A stretch of DNA of 64,000 nucleotides from Thiomonas sp. (lineage in GTDB: Bacteria > Pseudomonadota > Gammaproteobacteria > Burkholderiales > Burkholderiaceae_C): NCBI GenBank assembly GCA_027311065.1, contig DAICZP010000094.1, positions 1 through 64,000 on the forward strand. Reading direction: 5' to 3'. A program made the position numbers and the translations under genes. Below, piece by piece: positions 29,600 to 42,527 of the stretch. Each line of letters opens with the position of its first letter. The stretch's first letter is position 1. A model generated the notes under the pieces. It ran no database searches, was not told the origin of the DNA, and saw only the letters and a program-made list of their open reading frames with translations.

Positions 29600-31296
29600 G
29601 GTCGGGGGGAGTGTCGCGCGAGTTGGGGATGGATGACGAATTCACCGAATGCGCTCGGGCCTTGCGCACGGCGTACACGGTATTCGATGCGCGCTCCATG
29701 ACGCGCACACAATTCCTGGCAAATATACAGTCCCAGGCCGGTGCCGCGGCTGTCGGTGGTGAAAAACGGCTCGAACAGTTGCGCGCGCAGCTCAGGGGCC
29801 ACGACCGGGCCGTCGTTGGCGACACTGATCTCTCGCAGTCGCCGTGTGCCGCGCAGACGCACACGGATCGCCCCTTCGCCTGCACTCGCAAAGCGGCACG
29901 CGTTGCTGAGGAGGTTGACCAGGACCCGACGCAGGTGCTGCGGGTCGAATTGCACGGTGGCCAGCGGGTCGTCGGCGAACACCGCGATGCGCCCGGTTGG
30001 CTCCGGGGAAAATTCCGATTGCAGCTCGCGCAGCATGCGCAGCGGTTGCAGGTCGATGGTGTCGGGCGTGCCGGCACGGCCCAGGTCGAGCACGTCCTCG
30101 ACGATGCGGTTGAGGCGATCGACGTTCTGCGCGATCAGCGCGTTCATGCGTGCGCGCTGCGGCGCGTTCAGCCCTGGTTCGCTGGCAAGTTGGTTCGCCT
30201 GGGAGATTGCCGTGAGGGGGTTGCGGATTTCATGTGCTACCGCAGCGACCAGACGCCCGAGTGCCGCGAGCTTTTCCTGCTGCATTTGCTGGGTGACATC
30301 GCGCAGATCCTGCACGAACACGACATATGCCGGTCCACCCGGCAGGTTGCGCAACGGTTGCACCCTGGCCTGGAGCCGCAGGCCTCCGGGGGCGTCGAAC
30401 ACCACGGGCTCGTGTTGCGAGCCAGCCTGCCGCCGTACCGCATCGGCCAGGATGGAGGCGCCCGGATACCGTGTCAATGGCTCCGCGCCGGGTGCGTCGA
30501 GTTCCCAGTCGCGCAGTCCGAGCAGGCGGCCCGCGGCAGGGTTGGCCGTTTCCACGCGCAGCGCGCCGTCGAGCACGAGCACGCCGTCGGGTTGCTCCAG
30601 CAGCACGTGACGATTGATCGCCAGCTGCCGATTGGCGCGGATCTCGCTGCGGCGGGCGCGATCCTCCTGGCGGGCGAGACGCTGCGACAGTTGCCACGCC
30701 AGCGCTCCCATCGCAAAGTACGCAGCGCCAACGAAGCCGGCGCCGATGAGCTGCGGCTCCGCGCCGGCGGACAACATGCCTTGGGTCCAAAGCGCGTGCG
30801 ACAACAGAATCAGCGCCACCCCCGCGGCGGTGGCCAGTGTGAAACGCAGGGTTCCGAACAGCCCGGCGGCCAGCACCGGCAGGGTGTAGCTCAACACGAA
30901 CTCGCGCGCCGGAACGCCGCCGAGAAACTGCATCAACCCGAAAATTCCCAGATCCGTGACGACGCCCGCGAGCATCTGCCATCCGAACGCGCGTGTGCGC
31001 GTCAGGCTCAGCAACACGTGGAATGACGCCAATGCCAGGTAGGCCAGACCGAGGTCCACCCCTACGAAGGGGGCTGGTCGGCGCGGTGTATCGGCGGTCA
31101 ACAGGAACCACGCCAACAGCAGCACGGCCATTGCCACCCGCGCCAGCCCGAGCAGACGGAAGGCGCGCTGGCGCTCGCGCGTGGGGGTGGCGGCTGCGAC
31201 GACCCCTGCGAGCATGGTTGGTGCGCCACTTCCGGGAATGCCGAAGCCGGTGTCGGTGGCGTCGCGACCCAGGTCAGCCCAGGCGGGCATGGTCAT
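29596..31296 (-). CDS. pilS: Sensor histidine kinase PilS
   Basis: 566 residues from the ATG at 31296 (an ATG at 31290 is also possible). About six N-terminal membrane segments, then a PAS-like domain (GVLVLDGALRVETANPAA), the phosphoacceptor in AAVAHEIRNPLTAI, and an HATPase domain with DSRGTGLGLYICQEL. Partner of PilR immediately downstream (4-bp overlap). Its start overlaps the 3' end of the PP0621 gene by 23 bp, so the three are one transcription unit. Confidence 0.93.
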   Translation of the reverse strand: MTMPAWADLGRDATDTGFGIPGSGAPTMLAGVVAAATPTRERQRAFRLLGLARVAMAVLLLAWFLLTADTPRRPAPFVGVDLGLAYLALASFHVLLSLTRTRAFGWQMLAGVVTDLGIFGLMQFLGGVPAREFVLSYTLPVLAAGLFGTLRFTLATAAGVALILLSHALWTQGMLSAGAEPQLIGAGFVGAAYFAMGALAWQLSQRLARQEDRARRSEIRANRQLAINRHVLLEQPDGVLVLDGALRVETANPAAGRLLGLRDWELDAPGAEPLTRYPGASILADAVRRQAGSQHEPVVFDAPGGLRLQARVQPLRNLPGGPAYVVFVQDLRDVTQQMQQEKLAALGRLVAAVAHEIRNPLTAISQANQLASEPGLNAPQRARMNALIAQNVDRLNRIVEDVLDLGRAGTPDTIDLQPLRMLRELQSEFSPEPTGRIAVFADDPLATVQFDPQHLRRVLVNLLSNACRFASAGEGAIRVRLRGTRRLREISVANDGPVVAPELRAQLFEPFFTTDSRGTGLGLYICQELCARHGARIEYRVRRAQGPSAFGEFVIHPQLARHSPRP

Positions 31297-31498
31297 CGCA
31301 GCAGTATGCCGATCCGTCCTTCCAGACGCAGCGGCTGGCAGGCACGTGGACTCCGCAACGCTCGCACGCATGCATGGGTTCGGGTGCCATGGGTCGCGCG
31401 CGCATTTGCGACGACTTCTGGCGGGCGCGTTGCTGCTGGCCGCGTTTGACGAACAGCAGCACCCCAATGACGACCATGAACAGAACGGCGTACTTCAA
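31274..31498 (-). CDS. PP0621-family small zinc-ribbon protein
   Basis: 74 residues: an N-terminal membrane anchor (YAVLFMVVIGVLLFVKRG), a basic linker, and a C-terminal metal-binding segment with CERCGVHVPASRC and CC/H in AYCCDDHARLG. This matches the PP0621 family found upstream of pilS in betaproteobacteria. Function unknown; the constant linkage to pilS hints at a role with the sensor, which is inference only. Confidence 0.82.
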   Translation of the reverse strand: MKYAVLFMVVIGVLLFVKRGQQQRARQKSSQMRARPMAPEPMHACERCGVHVPASRCVWKDGSAYCCDDHARLG

Positions 31499-31522
31499 GA
31501 ACTCGGCCTCGTGGGCATGGAC

Positions 31523-32344
31523 TCAGCGATGCAGGATCACCTGGAGGACGAAACGCGAACCGACGTAGCTCAGCAGCAGCAGGGCGGAGCCCGCGAACAG
31601 CCAGCGAAGCGCCGCGCGTCCGCGCCACCCCAGGATGCTGCGGCCGAGCAGGAGCACGGCGAAAAGCAGCCAGGAGGCTACGCCGAAGACGGTCTGGTGG
31701 TTGAATTCAAACGGCCGGCCGAACAGTCGACTGCTGAAAAGAATGGCGAAGATCAGCGACGCACTGAGCAGGGCAAAGCCGAGCACGGCGAGGCGATATG
31801 TGAGTTTTTCGAGCGTGAGCAAGGGAAGAGCAGGGCCAAGCGCCTTGAAATTGGCCTTGCGTCGATGCAGTGCACGCTCGGCTGACCACAGCATCAGGCC
31901 ATGCAGAACGGCGGCTGCGAACAGGCCATAGGCGGCAATCCCCATGGCCCAGTGCAGGAAAAATTCAAGTCCCGCCCCGTGCGGAGCAAGACGGTCAGGC
32001 GGAAAAAACCAGGTCAAAAGCAGTGAAATTGCTGCCAGCAGGCAGATCCACGAGCGCAGCCCCTGCAGGGGGTAATACAGGCTTTCCACCCAGTAGACGG
32101 CTGCCACCAGCCAGAATGTGAGCGACAACGCAGGGGCGAAACCAAAGTCGGGGTCGTGCAGACCATCGAGCACCAACCCGAACGTGGCCGCATGGGCCAG
32201 CCATGCGAGCAACATCGTGACGGTGGCGGGATCGCGCAGGGTTGGCAGGCCGGTGGCCCTCGGGGCGCTTCCGGCGCGTGGCCGCGCCATGAACGACGCC
32301 AGCAGGTAAAAGGCGAAGGCGATGCCGTTGACTAAAATCCACAT
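31523..32344 (-). CDS. Cytochrome c assembly protein, CcsA/YpjD type
   Basis: 273 residues from the ATG at 32344, with about eight hydrophobic segments and the histidine and tryptophan positions of the CcsA/HemX-like fold (LEFFLHWAMGIAAYGLF, FNHQTVFGVASWLLF). In betaproteobacteria this inner-membrane gene is regularly divergent from ffh. It belongs to a family that includes haem-handling proteins of cytochrome c maturation; a direct role for this member is not proven. It precedes PP0621-pilS-pilR-ampD on the same strand with 24 bp spacing. Confidence 0.85.
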   Translation of the reverse strand: MWILVNGIAFAFYLLASFMARPRAGSAPRATGLPTLRDPATVTMLLAWLAHAATFGLVLDGLHDPDFGFAPALSLTFWLVAAVYWVESLYYPLQGLRSWICLLAAISLLLTWFFPPDRLAPHGAGLEFFLHWAMGIAAYGLFAAAVLHGLMLWSAERALHRRKANFKALGPALPLLTLEKLTYRLAVLGFALLSASLIFAILFSSRLFGRPFEFNHQTVFGVASWLLFAVLLLGRSILGWRGRAALRWLFAGSALLLLSYVGSRFVLQVILHR

Positions 32345-32440
32345 GGATTCAGTGTAACCGAGGGAATGGCCGTGCCGTTCTCCGGGTCGAACCGCCAGGC
32401 GCAGTTTCAACGGGCGCCGTGTCTATTCCAGGTCAGCTCC

Positions 32441-33796
32441 ATGCTCAACAATCTTACCCAGCGTTTGTCGCGGGTCGTCAAGACCATCCGCGGCGAAGCG
32501 CGCATCACCGAATCGAATATCGCCGATATGTTGCGGGAGGTGCGGTTGGCACTGCTCGAGGCTGATGTCGCCTTGCCCGTGGTGCGCGAGTTCACTGCGC
32601 GCGTGAAGGAGAAGGCGCTCGGTCAGCAGGTGGTCGGCTCGCTGTCACCCGGCCAAGCACTGGTTGGCGTCGTACACGCCGAGCTGGCGGCTCTGATGGG
32701 TGAGGGCGTGAGCGGCTTGAATCTGGCGGTGCAGCCTCCCGCGGTCGTGTTGATGGCAGGGTTGCAGGGGGCGGGGAAGACCACGACGACGGCCAAGCTG
32801 GCGAAGTGGCTGATCGAGCGCCAGAAAAAGAAAGTGTTGACGGTTTCATGTGACGTCTACCGGCCCGCGGCCATTGCGCAGTTGGAAATGGTCACGGCGC
32901 AGGCGGGTGCCGAGTTCCTGTCGTCCACGCCCGACGAGAAGCCGCTTGAGATCGCCCGACGCGCCATCGCGTACGCACGCGCCCATCACGTCGACGTCCT
33001 GCTCGTGGACACGGCCGGGCGTGTGACGGTCGATGCCGACATGATGCATGAAATCGCCGCCCTGCACGCCGCCTTGCAGCCAGTGGAAACCTTGTTCGTG
33101 GTGGATGCAATGCAGGGCCAGGATGCGTTGGCCACCGCCCGCGCTTTCCATGACGCCGTACCCCTCACAGGCGTGGTCCTCACCAAGCTTGACGGCGATG
33201 CGCGCGGCGGTGCTGCCCTGTCGGTGCACCATGTGACCGGTGCGCCGGTGAAGTTTGCGGGAGTTTCGGAGAAGATCGACGGACTCGAAGCCTTCGATCC
33301 GTCGCGCATGGCCGACCGCATTCTTGGCATGGGTGACGTGCTGGCGCTGGTCGAGCAGGCGCAGCGCACCGTCGATCTGGAAGCCGCCCAGCAGCTGGCA
33401 CAAAAGGTCAAGTCCGGTGATCAGTTTGACCTCGACGATTTTCTGATGCAGCTGCGCCAGATGAACAAGATGGGCGGCCTGCAGGGCATGATGGACAAAC
33501 TTCCCGCGGAACTTCAGGCGCGTGCCGGTCAGGCTGACATGGACCGCGCGGAACGTGACGCGCGTCGCATGCAGGGAATCATTTGTGCAATGACGCCACT
33601 TGAGCGGCGCAAACCTGACCTGATCAAAGCGTCGCGCAAGCGTCGCATTGCGAGCGGATCAGGTGTGCAAGTGCAGGAGGTCAACCGGATGCTCGCGCAG
33701 TTCACCCAGATGCGCGACATGATGAAGAAGATGCGCGGCAGCAAAATGTTCAAGTTGATGCAGCGCATGGGTGGCGCCGGAATGCCGCGGCGCTGA
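32441..33796 (+). CDS. ffh: Signal recognition particle GTPase Ffh
   Basis: 451-residue SRP54 homologue that binds signal sequences co-translationally and docks on FtsY. N domain, G domain with GLQGAGKTTTTAKLA and VDTAGRV, and a Met-rich M domain (MRDMMKKMRGSKMFKLMQRM) for signal-peptide and 4.5S RNA binding. The ATG at 32441 is preceded by AGGT and gives the usual MLNNLTQRLS start. 4.5S RNA (ffs) is not in the window. Confidence 0.97.
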   Translation: MLNNLTQRLSRVVKTIRGEARITESNIADMLREVRLALLEADVALPVVREFTARVKEKALGQQVVGSLSPGQALVGVVHAELAALMGEGVSGLNLAVQPPAVVLMAGLQGAGKTTTTAKLAKWLIERQKKKVLTVSCDVYRPAAIAQLEMVTAQAGAEFLSSTPDEKPLEIARRAIAYARAHHVDVLLVDTAGRVTVDADMMHEIAALHAALQPVETLFVVDAMQGQDALATARAFHDAVPLTGVVLTKLDGDARGGAALSVHHVTGAPVKFAGVSEKIDGLEAFDPSRMADRILGMGDVLALVEQAQRTVDLEAAQQLAQKVKSGDQFDLDDFLMQLRQMNKMGGLQGMMDKLPAELQARAGQADMDRAERDARRMQGIICAMTPLERRKPDLIKASRKRRIASGSGVQVQEVNRMLAQFTQMRDMMKKMRGSKMFKLMQRMGGAGMPRR

Positions 33797-33814
33797 AGCA
33801 CGGACCGGATGTCA

Positions 33815-34453
33815 TCACGGCGCGCGGATGGCCACCCGCGTCGCGCTGGCATTGATCACCCATGCGCGGCGTGCCGCGAGTACGGCATCCGGATACGCTG
33901 CGCGACCGCGCGAGCCGTTGTAGCGTCCAAGGGCGAGGAACAGGTCCCCGTGCTCCTCGTCGAGATAGTGCCGCAGAATGACACAGCCGTAGCGCAGGTT
34001 GACACGCATGCGGAACAAGGTCAGCGCATTGCCGTCGCCAATCTGGTGGGTCCAGAACGGCATCACCTGCATCAGGCCCATCGCCCCGGCGCGCGAAACC
34101 GCGTATTTGTTGAAGCCGCTCTCGACCTGGATCAACCCGAGAACGAGCGCGGGTTCGAGGCCCGCGCGCCGCGCCTCGTACCACGCGGTTTCGAGCAGTG
34201 CCTCGCGCGCCGCCCGGTCGGGAATCTTGCGTCGCAGGCGCGTCGATTCGGTGGCAATCCACAACACATGCCTGATCAGTTGTGCCGGGTTGTCGAAGTG
34301 CGGCGATGGCAGTCGGGTCTCGGCGATTTCGCCAGCAAGCGCGAGGCGCACGGCATCGGCGAGCTGTTCCTCGCGCTGGGTTCCGGCCTCGGCGCGCGAC
34401 AGGCAGCCGAGCGCCAGTACCAGCGCGGCTGCGAGGCGACGCGTTCGCGCCAT
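33815..34453 (-). CDS. Exported lytic transglycosylase (SLT domain)
   Basis: 212 residues from the ATG at 34453 with GAGGTG upstream, 7 bp past the proS stop codon, so translated from the proS transcript. A signal peptide (LAAALVLALGCLSRAEAG) is followed by an SLT domain: catalytic Glu in LIQVESGFNKYAVSRAGAMG and the LMQVMPFW motif, ending with LGRYNGSRG. It cleaves glycan strands to 1,6-anhydro-MurNAc ends. Convergent with ffh. Confidence 0.9.
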   Translation of the reverse strand: MARTRRLAAALVLALGCLSRAEAGTQREEQLADAVRLALAGEIAETRLPSPHFDNPAQLIRHVLWIATESTRLRRKIPDRAAREALLETAWYEARRAGLEPALVLGLIQVESGFNKYAVSRAGAMGLMQVMPFWTHQIGDGNALTLFRMRVNLRYGCVILRHYLDEEHGDLFLALGRYNGSRGRAAYPDAVLAARRAWVINASATRVAIRAP

Positions 34454-34460
34454 GTTCACC

Positions 34461-36206
34461 TCACGCCGCCGCCTGACCGCGACGACACACGTGCGCAACA
34501 GCGTTCGCCAGCGCCACGGGAGTGGCCGCGGTGTCGCGGCGATGCTGATATTCCAGGGTGCCGGAAGCCAGGCCACGCTCGGATACCACCAGACGATGCG
34601 GGACGCCGATGAGTTCCCAGTCCGCGAACATTGCACCGGGGCGTTCCCCACGATCGTCGAGCACGGCGTCGAGGCCAGCGCCGGTCAGTTCCTGCAGTAG
34701 CGCGTCGGCGGCGTTGCGCACAGCCTCGATGCGGTCATAGCCGATCGGGCAGACCACGACTTCGAACGGCGCGATGGCTTGGGGCCAGAGCATTCCGCGC
34801 GGATCATGATTCTGTTCAATGCATGCGCCCAGGATGCGGGTGATGCCGATGCCGTAGCAACCCATTTCCAGCACCTGGGATTTTCCATTCGCGTCGAGAT
34901 AGGTCGCACCCATTTCCGCCGAGTAGCGGGTGCCGAGATAGAACACGTGGCCAACCTCGATGCCGCGGCAGATCGACAGCCATCCCTTGCCGTCCGGGCT
35001 CGCGTCTCCCACGACGACGTTGCGGATGTCGGCCACTTCCGGCTCGGGAAGATCCCGGCCCCAGTTCACGCCGGTGAAGTGAGCGTCCTCCGCGTTGGCC
35101 CCGACGACGAAATCATGCATGTTGGCAACGGTGCGATCGGCGATGATGCGCATGGGGCGCGCGGTGCCGATCGGCCCGATGTACCCGGGGCGACAGCCGA
35201 ACCATTCGAGGATTTCAACGTCGGTGGCCATGCGTGCATCGCGCATGCCGGGGAGCTTGGAAACTTTGACCTCATTGACCTGGTGATCGCCACGCACCAG
35301 CAGCAGCATCAACGCGGTCCCGGCCTGCGTGTTGTGCTCGGCGGGCGCATCGACCGCCATGACGACGGACTTCACCGTCGCCTGAAGCGCCAGCCCCAGC
35401 TGCGCCGCGACCTCCTCACATTTGGCGGCGCCAGGTGTCGGGGTGCGTTGCAGCAGCTGCGAGGGGGCGGCACGATGGTCTTGCGCGGGCAGGGCTTCAG
35501 CCAACTCGACGTTGGCGGCGTAGTCGGAGTCGGGGCAGTAGGCAATGGCGTCCTCCCCAGTGTCGGCGATGACGTGGAACTCGTGGCTCATGGTCCCGCC
35601 GATCTGCCCGGTGTCTGCCGCGACAGCGCGGAAATCGAAGCCGAAGCGTTGGAAAATGCGTTGGTATGCATCAAACATGACCTGGTAACTTTGTTGCGCG
35701 CCGGCGTAGTCGCGATCAAAGGAATAAGCGTCCTTCATGGTGAATTCACGGGCGCGCATCACGCCGAAACGCGGCCTGCGTTCGTCCCTGAATTTGGTCT
35801 GGATGTGATAGAAGTTAACCGGAAGCTGGCGCCATGAGCGGATTTCATTGCGAGCAATGTCGGTCACCACCTCCTCCGAGGTTGGCTGCACGACGAAATC
35901 GCGCTGGTGCCGGTCCTTGATGCGCAGCAGCTCGGGGCCGTATTTGTCCCATCGATGCGTTTCCTGCCACAACTCGGCCGGCTGGATGACGGGCATCAGC
36001 AGTTCAAGCGCCCCGGCGCGGTTCATTTCCTCGCGCACGATGGCCTCGACCTTGCGTACGACACGCAGCCCCAGGGGCATGTAGGTGTAAAGGCCTGCCG
36101 CCAGCTTGCGGATCATGCCGGCGCGCAGCATCAAGGCCTGACTGGCGATGTCGGCGTCGGATGGCGCCTCTTTTTGCGTGGAGATGAAAAAGCGGGAAGC
36201 GCGCAT
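34461..36206 (-). CDS. proS: Prolyl-tRNA synthetase (bacterial, with editing domain)
   Basis: 581 residues, class II synthetase of the bacterial type: motif 2 near [17 protein letters not shown], an INS editing domain between motifs 2 and 3 (residues about 230-390), and motif 3 [12 protein letters not shown]. It charges tRNA-Pro, one isoacceptor of which (CGG) is encoded at 46639. Divergent from rppH with about 100 bp between the starts. Confidence 0.97.
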   Translation of the reverse strand: MRASRFFISTQKEAPSDADIASQALMLRAGMIRKLAAGLYTYMPLGLRVVRKVEAIVREEMNRAGALELLMPVIQPAELWQETHRWDKYGPELLRIKDRHQRDFVVQPTSEEVVTDIARNEIRSWRQLPVNFYHIQTKFRDERRPRFGVMRAREFTMKDAYSFDRDYAGAQQSYQVMFDAYQRIFQRFGFDFRAVAADTGQIGGTMSHEFHVIADTGEDAIAYCPDSDYAANVELAEALPAQDHRAAPSQLLQRTPTPGAAKCEEVAAQLGLALQATVKSVVMAVDAPAEHNTQAGTALMLLLVRGDHQVNEVKVSKLPGMRDARMATDVEILEWFGCRPGYIGPIGTARPMRIIADRTVANMHDFVVGANAEDAHFTGVNWGRDLPEPEVADIRNVVVGDASPDGKGWLSICRGIEVGHVFYLGTRYSAEMGATYLDANGKSQVLEMGCYGIGITRILGACIEQNHDPRGMLWPQAIAPFEVVVCPIGYDRIEAVRNAADALLQELTGAGLDAVLDDRGERPGAMFADWELIGVPHRLVVSERGLASGTLEYQHRRDTAATPVALANAVAHVCRRGQAAA

Positions 36207-36307
36207 GGGAGGAAGGCCTTCAGGGAGCGACGTGGGGCTGGCGCACGGCGATGGCCGTGGCCCTGCATATAATCAGAACTGGATTCTAGAAGACAAGGAT
36301 GTGAGCC

Positions 36308-36871
36308 ATGTTGGACCGCGAGGGCTATCGGCCGAACGTGGGCATCATCCTGCTGAACGCCAGAAACCAGGTGTTCTGGGGGAAGCGGGTCAGTGCGCAT
36401 TCGTGGCAGTTCCCGCAGGGCGGCATCAATGCCGGCGAAAACCCCGAGCAGGCGATGTACCGCGAGCTCTATGAGGAAGTCGGCCTCAAGCAGGCCCACG
36501 TCCACATCCTTGGGCGCACGCGCAACTGGCTGCGGTACGACGTTCCCCAGCAGTACCTGCGGCGCGACAGCCGCGGCATTTACAAGGGCCAGAAGCAGAT
36601 CTGGTACCTGTTGCAATTGACCGGCCGCGACAGCGATGTCTGCTTGCGTGCCACTGACCACCCGGAGTTTGACGCATGGCGCTGGAACGAATACTGGATT
36701 CCCTTGGAATCCGTCATCGAATTCAAGCGCGAGGTCTACCAGCAGGCGCTGTCGGAACTCTCTCGACTGCTTCCGCGCGTCGAGCCGCGCACCCGTTATC
36801 TGCGGGGGAACGTGCGCCACGCGCGCGCCGAAGCGGCTGCGAAGGCGGTATCGGGCGAGTTGTTCAAATGA
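36308..36871 (+). CDS. rppH: RNA pyrophosphohydrolase RppH
   Basis: 187-residue Nudix hydrolase that removes pyrophosphate from the 5' end of mRNA and triggers RNase E decay. The Nudix box (residues 38-60) starts [20 protein letters not shown]. Flanking family residues [11 protein letters not shown] and SWQFPQGG are also present. A TATAAT at 36268-36273 fits a -10 element, though the -35 is poor. The stop overlaps the next gene's ATG by 4 bp. Confidence 0.96.
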   Translation: MLDREGYRPNVGIILLNARNQVFWGKRVSAHSWQFPQGGINAGENPEQAMYRELYEEVGLKQAHVHILGRTRNWLRYDVPQQYLRRDSRGIYKGQKQIWYLLQLTGRDSDVCLRATDHPEFDAWRWNEYWIPLESVIEFKREVYQQALSELSRLLPRVEPRTRYLRGNVRHARAEAAAKAVSGELFK

Positions 36872-37419
36872 CGGTGGTCGTGCGAAAGCGCCTCATGGCG
36901 TCCATTCTTCTCGGCGCGTTTGTGACGGTGGGTGGGGCGGCGCGCGCCCAGGACGCCGATGATCCGGCCATCCTGCTCGGCCCGGTGCAGAAGGTTGTGC
37001 GCGCGCCGTTCGTCATGCCACCCCCACCGCGCAAGGCAGATCTCGTGCAGGTACCGTTTCCGGGCAGCGCGAGCATGCGGTTCTACGTCGATCTGGCGAG
37101 CCTTCGACGTCCCGATGCCAACCATCTGCGCTATACCCTGGTGGCGCGCAGCGCCTCCGGCGTCGACAACGTGAACAGCGAGGAATTCAACTGTTCCGAT
37201 GAAACCTGGCGCCTGAACGCATTGTGGAATGACGGTGCCCGCCGCTGGGACCCGGTGCCGCCGGCGTCGTGGATCGGGGTGGATGTCGGCGGTGGAGGCA
37301 ATCTCCATGCCGTGCTTGATACCCAATATTTTTGCAAGGACTTCTCCGTCAACGGTGACATTCCCGCCATCGAGCGCCGGCTTCGCGCCGGGTTGCACGG
37401 TGATCGCGTCATGCCCTGA
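36868..37419 (+). CDS. CNP1-like family exported protein
   Basis: 183 residues, with its ATG overlapping the rppH stop (ATGA). A signal peptide ends near ARAQ/DAD. The mature part contains [22 protein letters not shown] and a pair of cysteines ([16 protein letters not shown]) likely to form a disulphide. It resembles the CNP1-like family found next to rppH and proB in betaproteobacteria. No function is known. The frame is open further upstream, but that part is the out-of-frame shadow of rppH. Confidence 0.82.
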   Translation: MTVVVRKRLMASILLGAFVTVGGAARAQDADDPAILLGPVQKVVRAPFVMPPPPRKADLVQVPFPGSASMRFYVDLASLRRPDANHLRYTLVARSASGVDNVNSEEFNCSDETWRLNALWNDGARRWDPVPPASWIGVDVGGGGNLHAVLDTQYFCKDFSVNGDIPAIERRLRAGLHGDRVMP

Positions 37420-37569
37420 TCAGCCCGGGAGGGGCCATCCATCTGCTGTGGGCAAACTGTGGGGATCCGGTGGGCAAGGGCTGCACAATCTGTGTACAGT
37501 CTCGGGGAGAGACTGATGGCGCTCTTGAGGAAACGCCGGGCCGCCCCAAGTTTCCTCAATCCCCACGGG

Positions 37570-37593
37570 GGACGGGCTGGGCGCAGCCCGTCC
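37570..37593. terminator. Hairpin between convergent CNP1-like gene and proB
   Basis: GGACGGGCT, loop of six, AGCCCGTCC: a perfect 9-bp GC stem located 10 bp before the proB stop side and about 150 bp after the CNP1-like stop. It lacks a T run on either strand, so it may be only a weak bidirectional terminator. The remaining intergenic sequence shows no gene. Confidence 0.45.
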
Positions 37594-37602
37594 CTGGGGC
37601 GC

Positions 37603-39934
<2,332 letters not shown>

Positions 39935-39975
39935 CTAGGTGGCGCCCACCCAAGCGAGCGCCTGCACTGCAGGAC

Positions 39976-40248
39976 TCAGGCCTCGGCCGACTCCAGCGGG
40001 GTGACGTTGACGTACTGGCGATTGAATTCGCCCTTGTGTCCAAACTTCACCCGGCCATCGACCAGCGCGAACAGCGTATGGTCCTTGCCCATGCCGACAT
40101 TGACGCCGGCGTGGAAGCGCGTGCCACGCTGACGCACGATGATGGATCCCGCCGGGATGGCTTCGCCACCAAACGCTTTCACGCCCAGTCGCTTGGCTTC
40201 CGAATCGCGGCCGTTGCGCGTCGAGCCGCCGCCTTTTTTCTGTGCCAT
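39976..40248 (-). CDS. rpmA: 50S ribosomal protein L27
   Basis: 90 residues from the ATG at 40248 with AAGGAG upstream. It begins [16 protein letters not shown], the conserved tail reaching towards the peptidyl-transferase centre; there is no Firmicutes-type cleavable N-terminal extension. The [15 protein letters not shown] segment is typical. Confidence 0.97.
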   Translation of the reverse strand: MAQKKGGGSTRNGRDSEAKRLGVKAFGGEAIPAGSIIVRQRGTRFHAGVNVGMGKDHTLFALVDGRVKFGHKGEFNRQYVNVTPLESAEA

Positions 40249-40270
40249 GTCTTTGACTCCTTCCGCTGAC

Positions 40271-40582
40271 TCAGGCTGCGATGCTGTCGATTTGCAGCTC
40301 GGTGTAATTCTGCCGGTGACCCTGGCGCTTCTGGTAGTGCTTGCGACGGCGCATCTTGAAAATATGCACCTTGTCGCCACGACCATGGGCCAAGACTTTG
40401 GCCTTCACCGTCGCGCCCGCAACCAGCGGGGTTCCGACCTTGATGTCCGCGCCGTCGAAAACGGCGAGTACCTGGTCGAGCACGATGTCCTGGCCAATGT
40501 CTGCGGGTAACTGTTCTACCTTGATCTTTTCGCCGGCGCAAACTTTATACTGCTTGCCGCCGGTTTTTATGACCGCATACAT
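40271..40582 (-). CDS. rplU: 50S ribosomal protein L21
   Basis: 103 residues from the ATG at 40582 with AGGAG upstream. [14 protein letters not shown] at the start and [20 protein letters not shown] near the end are the L21 signatures. First gene of rplU-rpmA-obgE-proB. The intergenic space to ispB (391 bp) suggests a leader of up to about 250 nt. Confidence 0.97.
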   Translation of the reverse strand: MYAVIKTGGKQYKVCAGEKIKVEQLPADIGQDIVLDQVLAVFDGADIKVGTPLVAGATVKAKVLAHGRGDKVHIFKMRRRKHYQKRQGHRQNYTELQIDSIAA

Positions 40583-40973
40583 GGAAATACTCCTGGATTG
40601 ATGATGCGGAAGACGCCGTTCAGGCGCACGCCGCGTAAAACTCCGCAAACTTGCGATGCACCCACCGCAGACCTGCCCCAGTCGGGGCCGGCCCATCCTG
40701 GCCTGGACCTTGGCCCGGATTTTGGCCAGCCAGCGGGTCCAACTCCTGGCCCAGCCAGATCTGGCATTGACCGCAATCAACACCTGACTCCGTGCCCGGC
40801 AGGCTGTGCTCAAGCGCGCGGAAACGCAGTAGTCTATCAGAAAATGCATGAAAAGCCAGCCGCTGCCGCAAGTGCGGGGCCGGGCAGGGCATCCCGTGCC
40901 GGGGTCTGGATAGAATGCCTTCCGATTCTCCCCTTCGCAGGCATCTGCGCCCGCCCGACCCATTGCGCTCGTC
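40583..40973. other. 391-bp divergent promoter region, rplU / ispB
   Basis: No gene is visible. It contains the outward promoters of rplU (minus) and ispB (plus). The AT-richer patch at about 40830-40860 (minus-strand TAGACT) and the TAGAAT at 40911-40916 (plus) are the best -10 candidates; neither has a convincing -35. Confidence 0.45.
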
Positions 40974-41948
40974 GTGACCGTTCCGATCCAAACCATCCTC
41001 GCGCCCATTGCAGGCGACATGCGCGATGTCGATGCCGCGATACGCGCCAATCTGGTGTCCGATGTGCAGTTGATCAACGCCATCGGGACCTATATCGTGG
41101 CAGCGGGCGGCAAGCGACTGCGCCCGGCACTTCTGTTGCTGATTGCACGCGCCCATGGCTATGACGGGCCTCTCAACCACCGTTTGGCCGCGGTGATCGA
41201 GCTGATTCACACTGCAACCCTGTTGCACGATGATGTCGTCGACGAGAGCGAACTGCGTCGGGGACGCAAGACGTCGAACGCGACCTTCGGCAACGCAGCA
41301 AGTGTGCTGTCAGGAGATTTTCTGTACTCGCGCGCATTCCAGATGATGGTCGAGGCGGGTAGCCTGCGGGTGCTGCAAATCCTCGCTGACGCGACCAACG
41401 TCATCGCCGAGGGCGAAGTCCTGCAGTTGATGAATATGCATGATCCCGCGATCGATGTCGGTCGCTATATGCAGGTGATCTACTACAAGACCGCGACCTT
41501 GTTCGAGGCGTCCGCCCGTATTGGCGCCGTGCTCGCCGGGTGCGATGCCGTGCGTGAAGACCAGGCGGCGACGTACGGACGTGCGCTCGGCACGGCATTC
41601 CAGCTCATCGACGATGCGCTTGACTACAGCGGCAATGCTGGTGACATGGGCAAGAACGTTGGTGACGACCTTCGCGAAGGCAAACCGACGCTTCCCCTCA
41701 TCGTCGCCATGCAGCGCAGCGACGCCGCTGATCGGGCACGCATCGAGCACGCCATCCGCAAAGGTCGCGTCGAGGATCTGCCACGCATTCTTGACATCGT
41801 CCGAGCCTGCGATGCCATTGGCGAGGTGCATACCGTCGCGCGTGCGGAGTTGGACCGTGCGCGTCTCGCGGTGGCCGACCTCCCGCACGGCATCGAGCGA
41901 CAGGCTTTGCACGATCTTTGTGATTACTCATTGCAACGCAGCGCCTGA
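40974..41948 (+). CDS. ispB: Octaprenyl diphosphate synthase
   Basis: Trans-prenyltransferase making the C40 side chain of ubiquinone. 324 residues from a GTG start. The two aspartate-rich motifs are DDVVD (86-90) and DDALD (213-217), with GGKRLRPAL at 45-53. It is divergent from rplU, the standard arrangement in proteobacteria. Confidence 0.95.
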   Translation: MTVPIQTILAPIAGDMRDVDAAIRANLVSDVQLINAIGTYIVAAGGKRLRPALLLLIARAHGYDGPLNHRLAAVIELIHTATLLHDDVVDESELRRGRKTSNATFGNAASVLSGDFLYSRAFQMMVEAGSLRVLQILADATNVIAEGEVLQLMNMHDPAIDVGRYMQVIYYKTATLFEASARIGAVLAGCDAVREDQAATYGRALGTAFQLIDDALDYSGNAGDMGKNVGDDLREGKPTLPLIVAMQRSDAADRARIEHAIRKGRVEDLPRILDIVRACDAIGEVHTVARAELDRARLAVADLPHGIERQALHDLCDYSLQRSA

Positions 41949-41971
41949 GTGCCGCCGCTGCGGGGTCGCGC

Positions 41972-42418
41972 ATGATTGAACTGCAGAACGTTGACTTGAC
42001 AACCGACCCGGACGCGGCACGCTACATCAAGACGGAGCTGGTGACTGTGCATTTCGCGCGCGAAAGCGGCGAATTGCAAAGTTTGGAAGGGCCGAATCGT
42101 TACGCTGCGGGTGACGCACTGGTCACGGGCACCACCGGCAGCCGGTGGGCGGTCGCGCGCGCGCGTTTCGAAGACAAGTATCAGCCGCTGTCGGGAACCG
42201 GGATGTGGCAGGACGGGCGCTATGCGGCCAGGCCGCGGCCGGTGCTGGCCAAGCAGATGATCGAACCATTCAGTGTGGCCCGATCTCCGGGAGGAGATCT
42301 GCTGCGCGGGCAGGCAGGCGACTGGTTGCTGCAGTATGCGCCGGGGGACTTCGGCGTTGCGGCACAGGGCAGGTTCGCCTCGGTGTATCGGAAAGTGGGC
42401 GAAGGCGGGCCGTTGTGA
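41972..42418 (+). CDS. PGDYG-domain protein
   Basis: 148 residues without signal peptide or membrane segment. The C-terminus has APGDFGVAAQGRFASVYRKV, which fits the PGDYG domain family (here PGDFG). It begins 23 bp after ispB on the same strand. The family has no established function. Confidence 0.6.
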   Translation: MIELQNVDLTTDPDAARYIKTELVTVHFARESGELQSLEGPNRYAAGDALVTGTTGSRWAVARARFEDKYQPLSGTGMWQDGRYAARPRPVLAKQMIEPFSVARSPGGDLLRGQAGDWLLQYAPGDFGVAAQGRFASVYRKVGEGGPL

Positions 42419-42527
42419 TGGTCGACCAGGATGCTTGCGGACGACCCCGGTGTCGACAGCCGAGGGGCGCGCCGCACGAGCCGTCGGGCATCGAAAAACA
42501 ACACCTTGCTGTGTCAGGAATGCGCGC

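Noticed and set aside
29596-31467. Longer PilS reading from 31467
   Set aside because: The extra 57 residues lie over the PP0621 gene in another frame and show no similarity to PilS; the ATG at 31296 fits.
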